This document shows, one piece after another, positions 51,510-59,955 of a DNA stretch of 64,000 nucleotides. Source of the DNA: Gemmatimonadota bacterium (GTDB lineage Bacteria; Gemmatimonadota; Gemmatimonadetes; Gemmatimonadales; Gemmatimonadaceae). Made by a program: the position numbers and the translations under genes. The stretch's first letter is position 1, and each line of letters starts with the position of its first letter. The notes under the pieces were generated by a model. It was not told the origin of the DNA. It searched no databases and worked only from the letters and a program-made list of their open reading frames with translations. The stretch covers positions 1-64,000 of the forward strand of contig QHVE01000011.1 in the NCBI GenBank assembly GCA_003223455.1, written 5' to 3'.

Positions 51510-53150
51510 ATGACGACTCCCGCTGACCCCGGCCTCGCGACGAAGGACCGCGAGCACGTTCCGGCCGCGACGCGCAGTGCCCGCACCCGGCCCGATCACC
51601 CGCCGGTGCAGACGCTGCTCTGGCAGGCAGCGCTGCTCGGGCTCTCCGGCGACGCCCTTCTTCGCGACGGGCCCCCCGGGCCCGGCCTCGCGATCTGGGT
51701 CGCCGTGCTCTCCCTGGCCGCGCTGTCGCTGGTGTGGAGCGCTGGCCGCCGTGTGTCGACCGAGGCGGTCATCTGGCTCGCGATCGCCGTTCTTCTCGCC
51801 TCCTGCCTCGCCTGGCGCGACGCGGGCGCGCTCCGCTTCCTCGATCTCGTCGCGACCATGGGGGCGCTCGGCCTCGCGGGAATCGCCCTGCGCGACCCCG
51901 CCCAGGCCATCACCGCGCCCCGTCTTCGTGACACACTGTGGGCCGGCCTGGCGATCGTGCTGGCGACGGCGCGCGGGATCGTGCCACTCGCGCTGCGCGA
52001 GCTGTTCTCCGGCGACCGTCGCGCCGGCGCGATCGGACGCGCGCGGACCACGCTTCGCCTCACGCTCATCGTCACGGCGCTTTTGCTCGTCTTCGGCTCG
52101 CTGCTGCGCAGCGCCGACCCGATCTTCGCGAGTCTCGTCTCGCTTCCCGATCTCGACGTCGCGACGATCGTCTCGCACGTCTTCCTGATCGGCTTCTGTG
52201 CGTGGATCGCCGGCGGGTGGGCGTACGGCGCCCTCGTCGAATCGCCGACCTTGCGACGCGCGCCAGACCGGTTCCCCATCGCGCTCGGCATGCTCGATCT
52301 CACCGCCGCGCTCGTCACGTTGACGGTGCTGTTCGCGGCGTACGTGCTCACGCAGCTCGGCTGGTTCTTCGGCGGAGAGCGGTTCCTGCATGCGACGACG
52401 GGCCTCACCGCCGCGCAGTACGCACGACAGGGCTTCTTCCAGATGGTGTGGGTCGTCGCGCTCGTCGTCCCGCTGCTGCTCGCGACGCGTGCCTCGCTGG
52501 CCCCCGAGCCCGCGCTCGCGCGACGGCACACGGTGCTGTCGCTCCCGATCGTCGGGCTGCTCGCTGCGATGATCGCGTCCGCGGCGCTCCGCATGCGGCT
52601 GTACGTGCAGTACTACGGACTCACCACCGAGCGGCTGTACGCCCTGGTCTTCATGGGCTGGCTCGCAATCGTGCTGGCGCTGCTCGCCGCGACTGTGCTG
52701 CGAGGCCGAGGACGGCCATTCGTCGCGGGAAGCGTCGTGGCCGGGCTCACGCTTCTGATCGGACTGCACGTCGCCGTGCCCGATCTGATCGTCGCCCGCC
52801 TCAACATCGCGCGTGTCGACACGGCGACGTACCACCTCGACCTGCCATACCTCGCCAGCCTGAGCGGCGACGCGGTCCCACTCGCAGTTCGTGCGACGCT
52901 GGCGCCGCCGAGCGAGCGCGAGCGACGCGATCCGTTCGACGCCGATGCGCGGTGCGCCGCCGCGTCGCTCCTGCTCCGTGAATGGGGGCCCGCATCGAGG
53001 ACGCTGGCACGGCGGCAGGAGCTCGGGGCGTGGCGTTCGTGGAACTCGGGCGAGGCCCGTGCGCTGACCGCCGTGGGTGAGCGCTCCGCCGAGCTACGAC
53101 GGCTGCGTCACGCCACCTGCAAGCCAGGACGCAACGACGACTCTCACTAG
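51510..53150 (+). CDS. DUF4173 polytopic membrane protein
   Basis: A 546-aa protein with about 11-12 hydrophobic segments in its first 440 residues, and a soluble C-terminal part with a Cys-containing end. DUF4173 features: VPLALRELFSGDRR, LLRSADPIFASLV, LGMLDLTAALVTLTVLFAAYVLTQLGWFFGG, TYAQYARQGFFQ-like (AAQYARQGFFQMVWVVAL) and RLYVQYYGLTTERLYALVFM. Function unknown. Convergent with yajQ, with a 4-bp overlap of stops. Confidence 0.88.
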   Translation: MTTPADPGLATKDREHVPAATRSARTRPDHPPVQTLLWQAALLGLSGDALLRDGPPGPGLAIWVAVLSLAALSLVWSAGRRVSTEAVIWLAIAVLLASCLAWRDAGALRFLDLVATMGALGLAGIALRDPAQAITAPRLRDTLWAGLAIVLATARGIVPLALRELFSGDRRAGAIGRARTTLRLTLIVTALLLVFGSLLRSADPIFASLVSLPDLDVATIVSHVFLIGFCAWIAGGWAYGALVESPTLRRAPDRFPIALGMLDLTAALVTLTVLFAAYVLTQLGWFFGGERFLHATTGLTAAQYARQGFFQMVWVVALVVPLLLATRASLAPEPALARRHTVLSLPIVGLLAAMIASAALRMRLYVQYYGLTTERLYALVFMGWLAIVLALLAATVLRGRGRPFVAGSVVAGLTLLIGLHVAVPDLIVARLNIARVDTATYHLDLPYLASLSGDAVPLAVRATLAPPSERERRDPFDADARCAAASLLLREWGPASRTLARRQELGAWRSWNSGEARALTAVGERSAELRRLRHATCKPGRNDDSH

Positions 53151-53638
53151 CCGAACTTGAGCTCGACGCCGAAGTCCTTGCTGCGCAGGAGGGCGATCGC
53201 CTCCTGCAGATCATCGCGCGACGGGCCGCTCACACGCACCTGCTCGCCCTGAATCGCGGCCTGCACCTTCTTGAGCTTCGCCTCCTTGATCGCCGCCGCG
53301 ACCTTCTTCGCCGTCTCGGCGTCGAGCTCCATCTTGAGCTTCACCTCGCGCCGCACCGTGTCGCCAGCAGCCTGCTTCAGCTCTCCCACGTCGAGATTCT
53401 TCACCGACACCCCACGCTTGATGAGCTTCGTCTGCACGACGTCGAACAGCGCCGTCATCTGAAAGTCGCTGTCCGCCACGAGCGCCAGGATCCCCTCGGC
53501 GCGCTTGAACTCGATCGACGCCTTCGACCCCTTGAAGTCGTATCGCTGCGCGATCTCCTTCTGCGCCTGGTTGACGGCGTTGTCGACTTCCTGGAGGTCG
53601 ACGCCCGTTGTTACATCGAACGAAGCCGGTTGCGGCAT
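53147..53638 (-). CDS. yajQ: YajQ family nucleotide-binding protein
   Basis: A 163-aa protein of the YajQ (UPF0234) family, known to bind cyclic di-GMP in Xanthomonas/Pseudomonas and to bind nucleotides or tRNA. Motifs: PASFDVTTGVDLQEVDNAVNQAQKEI, QRYDFKGSKASIEF, LIKRGVSVKNLDVG, IQGEQVRVSGPSRDDLQEAI and a terminal DFGVELKFG. The family starts at this ATG (53638). No ribosome-binding site is visible because the G/C-rich repeat (53641-53670) abuts the start codon. Confidence 0.95.
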   Translation of the reverse strand: MPQPASFDVTTGVDLQEVDNAVNQAQKEIAQRYDFKGSKASIEFKRAEGILALVADSDFQMTALFDVVQTKLIKRGVSVKNLDVGELKQAAGDTVRREVKLKMELDAETAKKVAAAIKEAKLKKVQAAIQGEQVRVSGPSRDDLQEAIALLRSKDFGVELKFG

Positions 53639-53640
53639 CT

Positions 53641-53670
53641 GGGTGGTGAGTAGGGAGTGGGGGAGTGAAG
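53641..53670. repeat. G-rich repeat, left side of decayed four-helix-bundle gene
   Basis: gggtggtgagtagggagtgg followed by gggagtgaag. It is the counterpart of the C-rich repeat at 53924 and resembles the arms of the inverted repeat at 14102-14177. It lies directly upstream of the yajQ start on the other strand. Confidence 0.6.
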
Positions 53671-53732
53671 TCGATCCGCCCAGCCGAGCTTCGATGACTG
53701 CGCACGGTGAATCCGGCGACACCTTCTCCGCC

Positions 53733-53964
53733 ATGCAGGATGCCCGGAAGCTAGCGGTCTATGCCGAGGCTCGGGAGTTGGCTGTGGCGGTGTATCGCCT
53801 CAGGAACTCGAGTTCCAAACCGAGCTCGCGGTGACGCTCGACTATCGTGTCTTGCGAACTCGCCGAATGCTCATCGGCTTGGACGCCGCGATTCGACGGC
53901 GCTTGCAAGGCGGGAAGTCGTCACCCCCCACTCCCCACTCCCCACCCCGTCAGCCGAGATAGCT
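53733..53964 (+). pseudogene. Four-helix-bundle (S23/IVP-type) protein, decayed
   Basis: The frame beginning at the ATG at 53733 gives MQDARKLAVYAEARELAVAV (then YRL), the typical start of four-helix-bundle proteins. It soon turns into non-family sequence and stops at 53834. A different frame from about 53804 reads ELEFQTELAVTLDYRVLRTR and then RMLIGLDAAIRRRLQGGK, like the family C-terminus, running to TAG at 53962. The middle (about 40-50 residues) is missing and there is a frameshift. The last codons run through the C-rich repeat, and the end overlaps the sigA stop. Intact relatives are about 115-130 aa. Confidence 0.65.
53924..53950. repeat. C-rich repeat, right side of decayed four-helix-bundle gene
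   Basis: caccccccactccccactcc then ccacccc; the ACTCCCC unit recurs. It ends at the sigA stop codon. Together with 53641-53670 it forms an imperfect inverted pair around the pseudogene. Confidence 0.6.
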
Positions 53965-54810
53965 CTCCAAGGCGCGCGCGCGCGATACATGGCGGAGTCT
54001 GCTCAACGCCTTCTCCTTGATCTGCCTCACTCGCTCCCGCGTGATCCCCAGCAGGCTCCCGATCTGCTCGAGCGTCATCGGCTCCTCGCCGTCGAGGCCG
54101 AAGTACAGGCGCAGGATCTTCGATTCGCGCTCCTTCAGATGCGCCAGGGCTTCCTCGATGCTCTCGGTGAGTGCCTTCTCGAACGTCTGCTCGTCCGGCG
54201 TCGGGTTCAGGTTGTCGGGGAGATAGTCGAGAAGCTTGTTGTCCTCGCCGGGTGTGAGCGGAGCGTCGAGGGAGAGATGGGTCTGCGAGATCGACATCGT
54301 CTTCGCGACCTCTTCCTCGGTAATGTCCATCCCCTCGGCGATCTCGGCGTGCGTCGCTTCGCGGCCGAGCTCCTGGAGCAGCATGCTCGCTCGCTTGCCG
54401 ATGCGATGCAGCGTCCCGGCGCGGTTGAGGGGCACGCGCACGATGCGGCTCTGCTCGGCGAGCGCCTGCAGGATCGCCTGGCGGATCCACCACACAGCGT
54501 AGGAGATGAACTTGATCCCCTTCGTCTCGTCGAACTTGTGCGCCGCGCGGATCAGGCCGAGGTTGCCTTCGTTGATCAGATCCGAGAGCGACACGCCCTG
54601 GTTCTGATATTTCTTCGCGACGCTGACGACGAACCGCAGGTTCGACCGCACGAGCTTGTCGAGCGCTTCCTGATCACCCTGGCGAATGCGCTGCGCGAGC
54701 GCGACCTCGTCTTCCCGCGTGATGAGCGGATAGATGCTGATGTCGCGCAGGTACTGATCCAGCGAGCCCTCTTCGAACGACGACTTCTTGTGGTTCGGAG
54801 TGGTGGCCAT
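53950..54810 (-). CDS. RNA polymerase sigma factor RpoD/SigA, short form
   Basis: A 286-aa sigma-70 protein. It lacks region 1.1 and the large non-conserved region, starting almost at region 1.2 (SLDQYLRDISIYPLITREDEV). Region 2: LRFVVSVAKKYQNQGVSLSD, LINEGNLGLIRAAHKFD, FISYAVWWIRQAILQALAEQ. Region 3 follows, then region 4.2 TLEQIGSLLGITRERVRQIKEKALSRL. Length and sequence closely recall the Bacteroidota primary sigma (about 287 aa). It is probably the housekeeping or a group-2 factor. It lies 90 bp after lepB on the same strand. Confidence 0.93.
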   Translation of the reverse strand: MATTPNHKKSSFEEGSLDQYLRDISIYPLITREDEVALAQRIRQGDQEALDKLVRSNLRFVVSVAKKYQNQGVSLSDLINEGNLGLIRAAHKFDETKGIKFISYAVWWIRQAILQALAEQSRIVRVPLNRAGTLHRIGKRASMLLQELGREATHAEIAEGMDITEEEVAKTMSISQTHLSLDAPLTPGEDNKLLDYLPDNLNPTPDEQTFEKALTESIEEALAHLKERESKILRLYFGLDGEEPMTLEQIGSLLGITRERVRQIKEKALSRLRHVSRARALESYLG

Positions 54811-54900
54811 GCGGGTGGTTCCAGGGCTGCAGCGGCTCCGCGACCGATCACCGTCGAGGCGGAGTGGGAGTATCGACCCGTCGGGTCGGGTGAACCGGTC

Positions 54901-55683
54901 CTAGTGCACGCGCTCGCCGAGCCGCGTCCATCGGACGTGGGTCAGCCATGCGAAATCGTTGGAGGAATCCGGCGCGAAACTGAAGTACACCACCTCCGGC
55001 CGGCCGCGCAGCAGCGAGTCGGGGACGAAGCCCCAGTAGCGGCTGTCGAGCGAGTTGTCCCGGTTGTCACCGAGGACGAAGTACTGTGCTTGAGGGACGA
55101 CCAACGGTCCCCAGTTGTTTCGTGACGGATGATACGCGACGGCGGCCCCGGCGGTCTTCACGAGGAAGTTGCTCTGCCACCGAAACTCCTCCCAGACGGG
55201 ATCGGCCTCTGGGTCGGAATGCGACACGTACGGCTCGGCCAGCGCGAGGCCGTTGCGGATGAGGATGCCGTCACGCATGGCCAGTGTGTCACCCGGCAAT
55301 CCGACGAGCCGCTTCACGAAGTTCTTGCTCCGATCCTTCGGCCACTCGAAGACGATCACGTCGCCGCGCGTCGGGCGCCGCAGCCCTGGGAGCCGCTTGC
55401 TGACGAGCGGCAGCTCGGCGCCGTACACGACCTTGTTCACGAGGAGGAAGTCGCCGACCAGCAGCGTCCGCTCCATGCTGCCGCTCGGGATCTTGAACGC
55501 CTCGACGAGGAACGTCTTGATGCCGAAGAAGAGCACGACGGAGATCGTGAAGATCTTCGCCCAGTCCCAGAGAAAGCCGACACCCGCGCGGCCGCGATTG
55601 ACGTGCTGCAGCGCCTCGAGCTTCCGCTCGGGGGTGATCAGACGCTGCAGCGACGGCTGTATCGGCTCCGGTAATCCAAGCAT
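54901..55683 (-). CDS. lepB: Signal peptidase I
   Basis: A 260-aa type I signal peptidase. N-terminal membrane helix (IFTISVVLFFGIKTFLVEAF), catalytic Ser in FKIPSGSMERTLLVGDFLLV, catalytic Lys in KNFVKRLVGLPGDTLAM and box E GDNRDNSLDSRYWGFVP. The ATG at 55683 follows a TAATTG element and an AGGTGG site; a longer frame to 55737 is less likely. Confidence 0.96.
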   Translation of the reverse strand: MLGLPEPIQPSLQRLITPERKLEALQHVNRGRAGVGFLWDWAKIFTISVVLFFGIKTFLVEAFKIPSGSMERTLLVGDFLLVNKVVYGAELPLVSKRLPGLRRPTRGDVIVFEWPKDRSKNFVKRLVGLPGDTLAMRDGILIRNGLALAEPYVSHSDPEADPVWEEFRWQSNFLVKTAGAAVAYHPSRNNWGPLVVPQAQYFVLGDNRDNSLDSRYWGFVPDSLLRGRPEVVYFSFAPDSSNDFAWLTHVRWTRLGERVH

Positions 55684-55694
55684 GGCCACCTGCA

Positions 55695-55724
55695 CAATTA
55701 ATCCGAGACCCCAGGGCGCAGCAA
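55695..55724 (-). promoter_or_regulatory. Candidate promoter of lepB: TTGCTG-N18-TAATTG
   Basis: On the minus strand, TTGCTG (55724-55719), 18 bp, TAATTG (55700-55695), with the ATG 11 bases later. TAATTGTG is close to the TAnnTTTG form. Confidence 0.4.
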
Positions 55725-55755
55725 GCACGCCCCGCACTCCCTGGTCGGCAGTCCC

Positions 55756-57258
55756 TCAGTCGGGGGTGCCGAGGTAGTTGTCGATCTGCGCCCGCTGCAG
55801 CGCGCCCGAGAAGTCGCAGTAGCCGACCTTGGTTTCCGAGTAGAACTCGTAGACCTCCCAGCCGCCTTCACGGTGCCCGTTCCCGGTCTGTTTTACCCCG
55901 CCGAACGGCAGATGCGCCTCGGCGCCGATCGTGGGTGCGTTGATGTACGTGATCCCGTTGTCCAGCTCGTTGAATGCCCGGAAAGCCAGGTTCACGTCCC
56001 TCGTATAGAGAGACGACGAGAGACCGTAGGCGACACCGTTGTTCACGCGAAAGGCTTCGTCGGCATCGGCGACGCGGATCACGCTCAGCACTGGACCGAA
56101 GATCTCCTCCTGCTCGATCCGCATTCCCTGCTCCACTCGGGCGAAAATCGTCGGCTCGAAGAAGAATCCATGCTCGAGTCGCTTCCCCTCGGGCCGACGG
56201 CCTCCACAGACGAGGTCCGCCCCGTCCTCCTGGCCGATGTCGACGTACCGCTCGACCTTGGTGCGCGCGCTCTCGTGCACGAGCGGACCGACGTCCGTTC
56301 CCTTCTTTCGGCCGTCGCCGAGGGTCATCCCCCGCGCACGATCGATGAGCCGGCTGAGAAAGTCGTCGTGAATCCCCGACTGCAGGATCAATCGGCTCGT
56401 CGCGGTGCAGCGCTGGCCCGTCGTTCCGAACGCTCCCCAGAGCACGCCATCCAGCGCGAGATCGAGGTCCGCGTCGTCCATCACGATCATCGCGTTCTTG
56501 CCCCCCATCTCCAGCGACAGCCGCTTGTGCAACCGACCGCACGTCTCGCCGACCAGTCGACCCGTTTCCGTGGACCCGGTGAACGAGATCACCGGCACGT
56601 CGGGGTGCGACACGACGGCGGCGCCCACGTCCTCGCCCAACCCGTGCACCAGCTGAATCACCTCGGGAGGCAGTCCCGCCTCGAGCATGATCTCGACGAG
56701 CACGTGGCCGGTGTGCGGTACATCCTCCGCCGGCTTGAAGACACAGGCATTTCCGCAGACGAGTGCGGGGAACATCTTCCAGGTCGGGATCGCGAGCGGA
56801 AAATTGAACGGCGTGATGATTCCCGTCACGCCGATCGGTCGGCGGAAGCTCATCGCCCACTTGTTCGGCATCTCGCTCGGCACGGTGCGTCCCGCGAGCT
56901 GGCGGCCCATCGTCGCCGCGTAGTACGCGGTGTCGATTCCCTCCTGGACGTCGCCTCGCGTCTCCGTGAGCGGTTTTCCCATCTCACGCGTCATGAGGTC
57001 CGCGAGCTCCTCCTTGCGTTGCACGAGGAGGTCGCCAATTCGCCGCAGGACGTCGCCACGTGCAGGAGCGGGTGTGCGCCGCCACACTTCGAACCCGCGT
57101 TTCGCCGACGCGACGGCGCGATCCACGTCGGCTAGGCTCGACAGCGGAAAGCGGCCGATGACGTCGCGTGTGTCGGCTGGATTCTGGTTCTCGAAATGCT
57201 CGCCGCTCTCCGGCGCGCACCAGCTGCCCGCGATGAAATCCTGAAAGGTCTTGGTCAT
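55756..57258 (-). CDS. NAD(P)-dependent aldehyde dehydrogenase
   Basis: A 500-aa ALDH-superfamily enzyme oxidising an aldehyde to acid. Seen: PIGVTGIITPFNFPLAIPTWKM, ISFTGSTETGRLVG, the general base Glu in LSLEMGGKNAMIV, the nucleophile Cys in TTGQRCTATSRLIL and EEIFGPVLSVIRV. The C-terminus INAPTIGAEAHLPFGGVKQTGNGHREGG resembles the lysine-degradation/aminoadipate-semialdehyde group, but the substrate cannot be set. Probably transcribed alone from a promoter just before the ATG. Confidence 0.93.
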   Translation of the reverse strand: MTKTFQDFIAGSWCAPESGEHFENQNPADTRDVIGRFPLSSLADVDRAVASAKRGFEVWRRTPAPARGDVLRRIGDLLVQRKEELADLMTREMGKPLTETRGDVQEGIDTAYYAATMGRQLAGRTVPSEMPNKWAMSFRRPIGVTGIITPFNFPLAIPTWKMFPALVCGNACVFKPAEDVPHTGHVLVEIMLEAGLPPEVIQLVHGLGEDVGAAVVSHPDVPVISFTGSTETGRLVGETCGRLHKRLSLEMGGKNAMIVMDDADLDLALDGVLWGAFGTTGQRCTATSRLILQSGIHDDFLSRLIDRARGMTLGDGRKKGTDVGPLVHESARTKVERYVDIGQEDGADLVCGGRRPEGKRLEHGFFFEPTIFARVEQGMRIEQEEIFGPVLSVIRVADADEAFRVNNGVAYGLSSSLYTRDVNLAFRAFNELDNGITYINAPTIGAEAHLPFGGVKQTGNGHREGGWEVYEFYSETKVGYCDFSGALQRAQIDNYLGTPD

Positions 57259-57264
57259 CGGCGG

Positions 57265-57293
57265 AATCTAGCCGCGCGTCTCCACACCGACAC
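57265..57293 (-). promoter_or_regulatory. Candidate promoter of the aldehyde dehydrogenase gene
   Basis: On the minus strand GTGTCG (57293-57288), 17 bp, TAGATT (57270-57265), which ends six bases before the ATG at 57258; transcription would start at or next to the A of the start codon. Confidence 0.45.
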
Positions 57294-57320
57294 TTCGGCG
57301 CGTATCGTATTCGCGCGTTC

Positions 57321-57878
57321 TCAGTGAGCGGCAGGCGCGGGTGCGGTCTGCACTGGCGTCGGCTGCGCTGGTGCAGGCTGTGCCGGTGCAGACTGCGCCG
57401 GCGACGGCTGTACGGTTGCGGGCTGGGCGGGTGCGCTCGCGGCGCAGGTCCAGCCGGTGGGTCGCATCGGGTCGGCCTTCGCGTAGCCCGTCCTCGGCAG
57501 CAGCTCGATCGATCCCAGCACCAGTCCCCACAGCACCAGCAGCAGCGACAGCACGTGCGCGCGCGCCGTGCGATGGCGCCAGGTCCACAGACTGCTCCAC
57601 AGCCCGCCCGCGACGATCGCCGCCACGGCGGCGAGATAGCCGGCGACGGAGATGCCACAGCGATGCGAATACGGCCAGAACAGAATCCCGACGCCAAGCG
57701 CCGTCGCGAGCGCGAGGCGAAGGAACGCGCCCCACGTCCGTGTGGCCGCCCGCTCGGCCGCGACCTGCGCCTTGGCCGCGGGGGGCGCCCCCTTTGGCGG
57801 CGCGGGAATGAGCGCCGAGTCCGACATGGACTCGAGCTGTCGATCGATCTTCTTCAGCTCCGCATCCCAGTCGCTCAT
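57321..57878 (-). CDS. Small polytopic membrane protein with Pro/Ala/Gln tail
   Basis: A 185-aa protein from the ATG at 57878, overlapping the regulator stop (ATGA). An N-terminal cytoplasmic helix (MSDWDAELKKIDRQLESM), then about three to four membrane helices (LRLALATALGVGILFWPY, VAGYLAAVAAIVAGGLW, HVLSLLLVLWGLVLGSIELL). The C-terminal 40 residues are a repeat of (A/S)PAQ-type units, encoded by imperfect short DNA repeats. No family recognised. Confidence 0.7.
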   Translation of the reverse strand: MSDWDAELKKIDRQLESMSDSALIPAPPKGAPPAAKAQVAAERAATRTWGAFLRLALATALGVGILFWPYSHRCGISVAGYLAAVAAIVAGGLWSSLWTWRHRTARAHVLSLLLVLWGLVLGSIELLPRTGYAKADPMRPTGWTCAASAPAQPATVQPSPAQSAPAQPAPAQPTPVQTAPAPAAH

Positions 57879-59290
57879 ACCTCGTCGTCCTCGTCCGACC
57901 CGCTCACGGGCGCGGGGACCCCGCCGCCTTCGCGGCTCAGGGCGTAGCGCTCGATCTTCTTGTAGAGGTTGGAGCGCGGCATGTCCAGCGCGCGCGCCGT
58001 CTCGCTCACGTTCCAGTCGTAGGCGCGCAGCTTCGCGACGAGATACGCGCGCTCCGCGGCGTGCTTGAATTCCTCGAACGTCGGTACGTCGAGCAGGCTT
58101 CCCAGCCCGCCCTCGCTCGCGTCGGCGCGACGGCCGACGAGGCGGTCGACGTCCTCCGCCGTGATGCGCGGACCGCTCGAGAGGATCAACAACCGTTCGA
58201 TCGTGTTGCGGAGCTCGCGCACGTTCCCGGGCCACTCCAGCTGAGAGAGGCGCGTTACCGCATCGTCCGACATCGCACGCGCGGCGAGACCACTCGGACC
58301 GGCGAGCTGCGAGAGGAAATGGCCGATGAGCAGCGGGATGTCTTCGCGCCGCTCGCGCAGCGGCGGCACGTGGATCGGGACGACGTTGAGTCGATAGTAG
58401 AGATCTTCGCGGAAGCGGCCCGCCGCGATCTCCGCCTCGACCTCCTTGTTCGTCGCCGCCAGCACCCGGACATCCACCTGGATCGGCTTCGATCCGCCGA
58501 TGCGCGTCACCACTCCGTCCTGGAGCACGCGCAGCACCTTCGCCTGCGCGGCGAGGCTCATGTCGCCGATCTCGTCGAGGAAGAGCGTTCCGCCATGGGC
58601 CTGCTCGAACTTGCCGGCGCGATCCGCCACGGCACCGGTGAACGAGCCTTTCATGTGCCCGAACAGCTCACTCTCGATCAGCTCCGACGGGATCGCGGCG
58701 CAGTTCACCTCCACGAAGGGCGCCTGTGCGCGCGTGCTCTGCGCATGGATCGCCCGCGCCACGAGCTCCTTGCCGGTGCCGTTCTCCCCCGTGATGAGCA
58801 CCCGCGCGGGGGTCTTCCCCACGCGCTCGATCTTCTCGATCACCGCGCGGATCGCGTAGGACTTGCCGACGATCTCGAACCGCGAGCGGACCGCGTCGCG
58901 CAATCGCGTGTTCTCCTCGTGCAGATCGAGATGCGCGAGCGCGTTTCGCAGCGTGACGAGGATGCGATCGGTGTCGAGCGGCTTCTCGAGGATGTCGTAG
59001 GCACCGTGCTGCGTGGCCTCGACCGCGGTCTGGATCGTCGCGTGGCCGCTGATCATCACGACGATCGCCCCCGGATCCTGCTCGCGGAGCTTCTTGAGCG
59101 CTTCGAGCCCATCGATGCCCGCCATCTTCACATCCATGAAGACGAGATGCGGCTTGAAGCGCGCATACTCGGCGAGACCATCGACGGCGTTGGCGACCGT
59201 GCGCACCTCGTAGCCTTCGAACTCGAGCAGCTGACCGAGCGCGGCGCGGATGCCCTGCTCGTCGTCGACGATGAGAATTCGGCGGCTCAT
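57875..59290 (-). CDS. Sigma-54-dependent response regulator (NtrC family)
   Basis: A 471-aa protein. The receiver domain (1-120) has phospho-acceptor D53 (HLVFMDVKMAGIDGL). AAA+ domain: Walker A GENGTGKE, sigma-54 contact loop as GSFTGA (FGHMKGSFTGAVADRAGKF) instead of GAFTGA, Walker B GGTLFLDEIGDMSL. The C-terminal Fis-type HTH is NVSETARALDMPRSNLYKKI. No partner histidine kinase or rpoN lies in the window. The start is coupled to the upstream 221-aa gene (ATGA). Confidence 0.95.
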   Translation of the reverse strand: MSRRILIVDDEQGIRAALGQLLEFEGYEVRTVANAVDGLAEYARFKPHLVFMDVKMAGIDGLEALKKLREQDPGAIVVMISGHATIQTAVEATQHGAYDILEKPLDTDRILVTLRNALAHLDLHEENTRLRDAVRSRFEIVGKSYAIRAVIEKIERVGKTPARVLITGENGTGKELVARAIHAQSTRAQAPFVEVNCAAIPSELIESELFGHMKGSFTGAVADRAGKFEQAHGGTLFLDEIGDMSLAAQAKVLRVLQDGVVTRIGGSKPIQVDVRVLAATNKEVEAEIAAGRFREDLYYRLNVVPIHVPPLRERREDIPLLIGHFLSQLAGPSGLAARAMSDDAVTRLSQLEWPGNVRELRNTIERLLILSSGPRITAEDVDRLVGRRADASEGGLGSLLDVPTFEEFKHAAERAYLVAKLRAYDWNVSETARALDMPRSNLYKKIERYALSREGGGVPAPVSGSDEDDEV

Positions 59291-59952
59291 GGCGCGGCGG
59301 CTCCTGTGGTCTTGTAGAGCGTGACGCGACCGTTCGCGATGCGCACGTCGGCCAGGCTGCGGGGTGTCGTCACCGCGAGCGCGTTCGGCGCCACGCCCTC
59401 CGGGCGGTTGCCGCGCGAGATCTGGTGCAGCAGCCTCGGGATGGCACCCGACGGCACCTTGAAGTCGCGCAGCTTGATCTCGCGAACCTCGAACTCGCTC
59501 AGTCCGGGACGGAGCACGCGGAAGCTGCCGCCGAGCTGCAGCCGCTCCCGATCGTTGAGCAAGCCGCCGAGCGGACCGAGCACGCCGGTGCCGGCGATGT
59601 CGCGCACGGGGACCACCGCGCGCACGTAGAGGGCGTCGCCGATCACCGCTGCCTCCGCGCTGTCCGCCGACGCCGGAATCGTCCGTGCCACGGTTTGAAA
59701 CACGTACGACGCGACTTCGCTCGCCGTGAGGTTCGTGAAGACTGGCCCGCTCGGGTTCGAGAGGTCGTCGATCTTTCGCATCCCGCGCGCGCCAGCCTCG
59801 GGACTCAATGCCTGCCACGTGGACTCCGCACGAGCGGTAGTCGTGGCGCCCCGACCGGTGAGCCTGGGAAGCCACTGATCACGCGTGAGCCAGCCGCAGA
59901 CGGCCAGCACTGCGAGCATGACGAGGCAACCCAGGCGAGCGATGCAACCCAT
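59287..59952 (-). CDS. Membrane-anchored hypothetical protein, 221 aa
   Basis: An N-terminal membrane helix (LGCLVMLAVLAVCGWL) anchors an external domain of about 180 residues. It contains LTASEVASYVFQTV, VIGDALYVRAVVPVRDI and IKLRDFKVPSGAIPRLLHQI, a mix of strands and helices suggesting a lipid- or ligand-binding beta domain. I do not recognise a family. It lies between thpR (3 bp away) and the sigma-54 regulator (ATGA overlap). Confidence 0.65.
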   Translation of the reverse strand: MGCIARLGCLVMLAVLAVCGWLTRDQWLPRLTGRGATTTARAESTWQALSPEAGARGMRKIDDLSNPSGPVFTNLTASEVASYVFQTVARTIPASADSAEAAVIGDALYVRAVVPVRDIAGTGVLGPLGGLLNDRERLQLGGSFRVLRPGLSEFEVREIKLRDFKVPSGAIPRLLHQISRGNRPEGVAPNALAVTTPRSLADVRIANGRVTLYKTTGAAAP

Positions 59953-59955
59953 CGG

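Noticed and set aside
53505-53834. 109-codon plus-strand frame reading into the four-helix-bundle start
   Set aside because: The first two thirds are antisense to yajQ; only the part from the ATG at 53733 resembles a family, and it is broken.
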